The notes under the pieces were generated by a model that saw only the letters and a list, made by a program, of their open reading frames with translations, searched no databases and was not told the origin of the DNA. 64,000 bases of DNA, from positions 14,744-78,743 of the forward strand of contig JACGYV010000007.1 in NCBI GenBank assembly GCA_014116815.1, given 5' to 3'. This document shows, piece by piece, positions 63,214-64,000 of the stretch (position 1 is the stretch's first letter; every line of letters begins with the position of its first letter). The DNA is from Holosporaceae bacterium 'Namur' (lineage in GTDB: Bacteria; Pseudomonadota; Alphaproteobacteria; Rickettsiales; Midichloriaceae). The translations under genes and the position numbers were made by a program.

Positions 63214-63873
63214 TTATATCCTATTTTCTCTTGGCTCTAGTTTCTGAGCGGTAATCATATCTCTAAAGCCGGTTACCGAATTATACAGACCATGTACAGG
63301 GTTTGAAATTACCGCGGGCAAATAATCTCTGTAAGCTATCAATGCCAAACTAACCGCTAATGAAGTAAATATAATTGTACTATTAAGAGGTAAATATTCT
63401 ATATTTGAGATTGGCATAAGAATATCGTAAAGCAAAGGATGCGCATATACCCAAATTCCAGCACTAACGGCCGTGAGCACAGTATCAATGCAGGTTAGTA
63501 GAGTGCTTTGGTAGCCGTTATTGTTTATATCTTGCTTAGTAAGAATCATAGCAACTTTATCGGCAGCTTCTGATGATTGAATAAAATTTCTCTCAGCACA
63601 AACACCATTCATCCTACCAAGCCAGAGGTCAATAACCATATTATTTCCTTTTTCCGATAAAGGAGGATATTCCTGTTCATTCAATTCACCATTCAAGGTG
63701 CGCCTTGGGGCAGTTGTGCAAAAGTATGCAATTTTATTTAATATTTCATTAGAAATAAATTTTACTTCAGCTTCTTCTTCCATAAATTTATTAGTTTTAT
63801 ATAAACCGTAAAATGAAGTTACGTAATTACCTAACGGAGTTAAGTGCCCTTTTTGAAGGTATTCTCTTTCCAT
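63214..63873 (-). CDS. Hypothetical membrane protein beside group II intron
   Basis: 219 aa as read from ATG 63873, no family recognised. Two or three C-terminal hydrophobic helices (about 120-140, 160-180) and a short C-terminal tail. The ATG lies only 3 bases after the predicted 3' end of a group II intron, so the real gene may be longer, its 5' part lying beyond the intron and the window edge. Alternatively the intron sits in the 5' leader and the ATG is true. A second start-like codon is not needed. Confidence 0.5.
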   Translation of the reverse strand: MEREYLQKGHLTPLGNYVTSFYGLYKTNKFMEEEAEVKFISNEILNKIAYFCTTAPRRTLNGELNEQEYPPLSEKGNNMVIDLWLGRMNGVCAERNFIQSSEAADKVAMILTKQDINNNGYQSTLLTCIDTVLTAVSAGIWVYAHPLLYDILMPISNIEYLPLNSTIIFTSLAVSLALIAYRDYLPAVISNPVHGLYNSVTGFRDMITAQKLEPRENRI

Positions 63874-64000
63874 ATAGTCGAGTAAGGGAGGCGGATTGCT
63901 CCGCCTCCCTCCTCTAAGAACCGTACGTGCAAGTTTCCCTGCATACGGCTCAAGCCTTTATAATGCCTTATTCAGACACGGCGATATTAAAGTATCAAGC
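63874..64000 (-). mobile_element. Group II intron 3' end (domains V and VI), 5' part outside window
   Basis: On the minus strand the 34-nt domain V reads GAGCCGTATG..CACGTACGGTTC (starting near 63951) with an AGC triad at its base and a GGAAAC terminal loop of the GNRA type. Domain VI follows, a GC-rich stem GGGAGGCGGA/TCCGCCTCCC with CAA loop region and a following TTACTCGAC in which the branch-point A is bulged. The 3' splice site is expected after CGAC (63877) or CGACTAT (63874). The intron body and any reverse-transcriptase ORF lie beyond base 64000. Confidence 0.88.

Overview
The window is AT-rich, protein-coding DNA from an alphaproteobacterium that is most likely a member of the Rickettsiales, and within that order most like a Midichloriaceae-type endosymbiont. 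This is an inference from gene content: a Rickettsiales-type NADP isocitrate dehydrogenase, a malic enzyme/phosphotransacetylase fusion, an alphaproteobacterial XerD, DivK/PleD signalling, a scattered gene transfer agent (GTA)-like structural cluster and several eukaryote-like proteins. Sigma-54 (rpoN) and CcoS (cbb3 oxidase maturation) are both present. Rickettsia itself lacks rpoN, which argues for a less reduced relative. No rRNA or CRISPR array was seen. Three tRNAs are present: Leu-UAG, Arg-CCU and Val-GAC.

Layout. 1-6.6 kb: housekeeping genes (birA end, zinc finger protein, tsaC, xerD with a coupled 45-aa membrane protein, topA, gamma-carbonic anhydrase, HU). 6.7-19.5 kb: an EamA transporter, recO, a ribH-nusB-ccoS operon, fdxA, malic enzyme, an Rpn-family nuclease, an M16 peptidase, a quinone oxidoreductase and a PAS-domain membrane protein. 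19.6-25.6 kb: tRNA-Arg, an RND efflux pair and nhaA. 25.6-27.2 kb: a CobT-like VWA protein. 27.4-37.9 kb: a GTA/HK97-like module (portal, prohead protease, capsid, connector, closure, tail completion, tail tube-like, DUF2460, DUF2163). It is interrupted by an EVE-domain gene, a secreted protein and tRNA-Val. In the slot where the tail tape measure would be expected it carries two unrecognised genes, one a Pro/Gln-repeat protein with SH3-ligand-like motifs.

38-44.6 kb: a leucine-rich-repeat/F-box-like/coiled-coil protein with a basic nuclear-localisation-like tail, an O-antigen ligase, a peroxiredoxin and a predicted pseudokinase. 44.8-55.3 kb: housekeeping again (rluD, nrdR, murG, icd, glpX, rpe, rpoN, tilS), with one gene that appears frameshifted. 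55.6-57.7 kb: divK-pleD-STAS signalling operon. 57.8-59.7 kb: an M48 metallopeptidase bracketed by two copies of a miniature inverted-repeat element whose third copy lies at 1.5 kb. 59.7-63.2 kb: phosphomannomutase, bolA, ubiH-type hydroxylase and a DUF4385 protein. The right edge (63.87-64.0 kb) holds the 3' end (domains V and VI) of a group II intron on the minus strand, directly upstream of a membrane-protein ORF.

Connections. Six perfect TTAA-N7-TTAA (CtrA-type) boxes sit in intergenic DNA. Two are in the GTA region, one is before the Pro/Gln-repeat gene, and the others precede nhaA, the frameshifted gene and the M48 gene. With DivK and PleD in the same window, this suggests that a CtrA phosphorelay may co-regulate GTA-like and host-interaction genes, although some such boxes are expected by chance in AT-rich spacers. 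All functional calls come from reading motifs; no database search was run.
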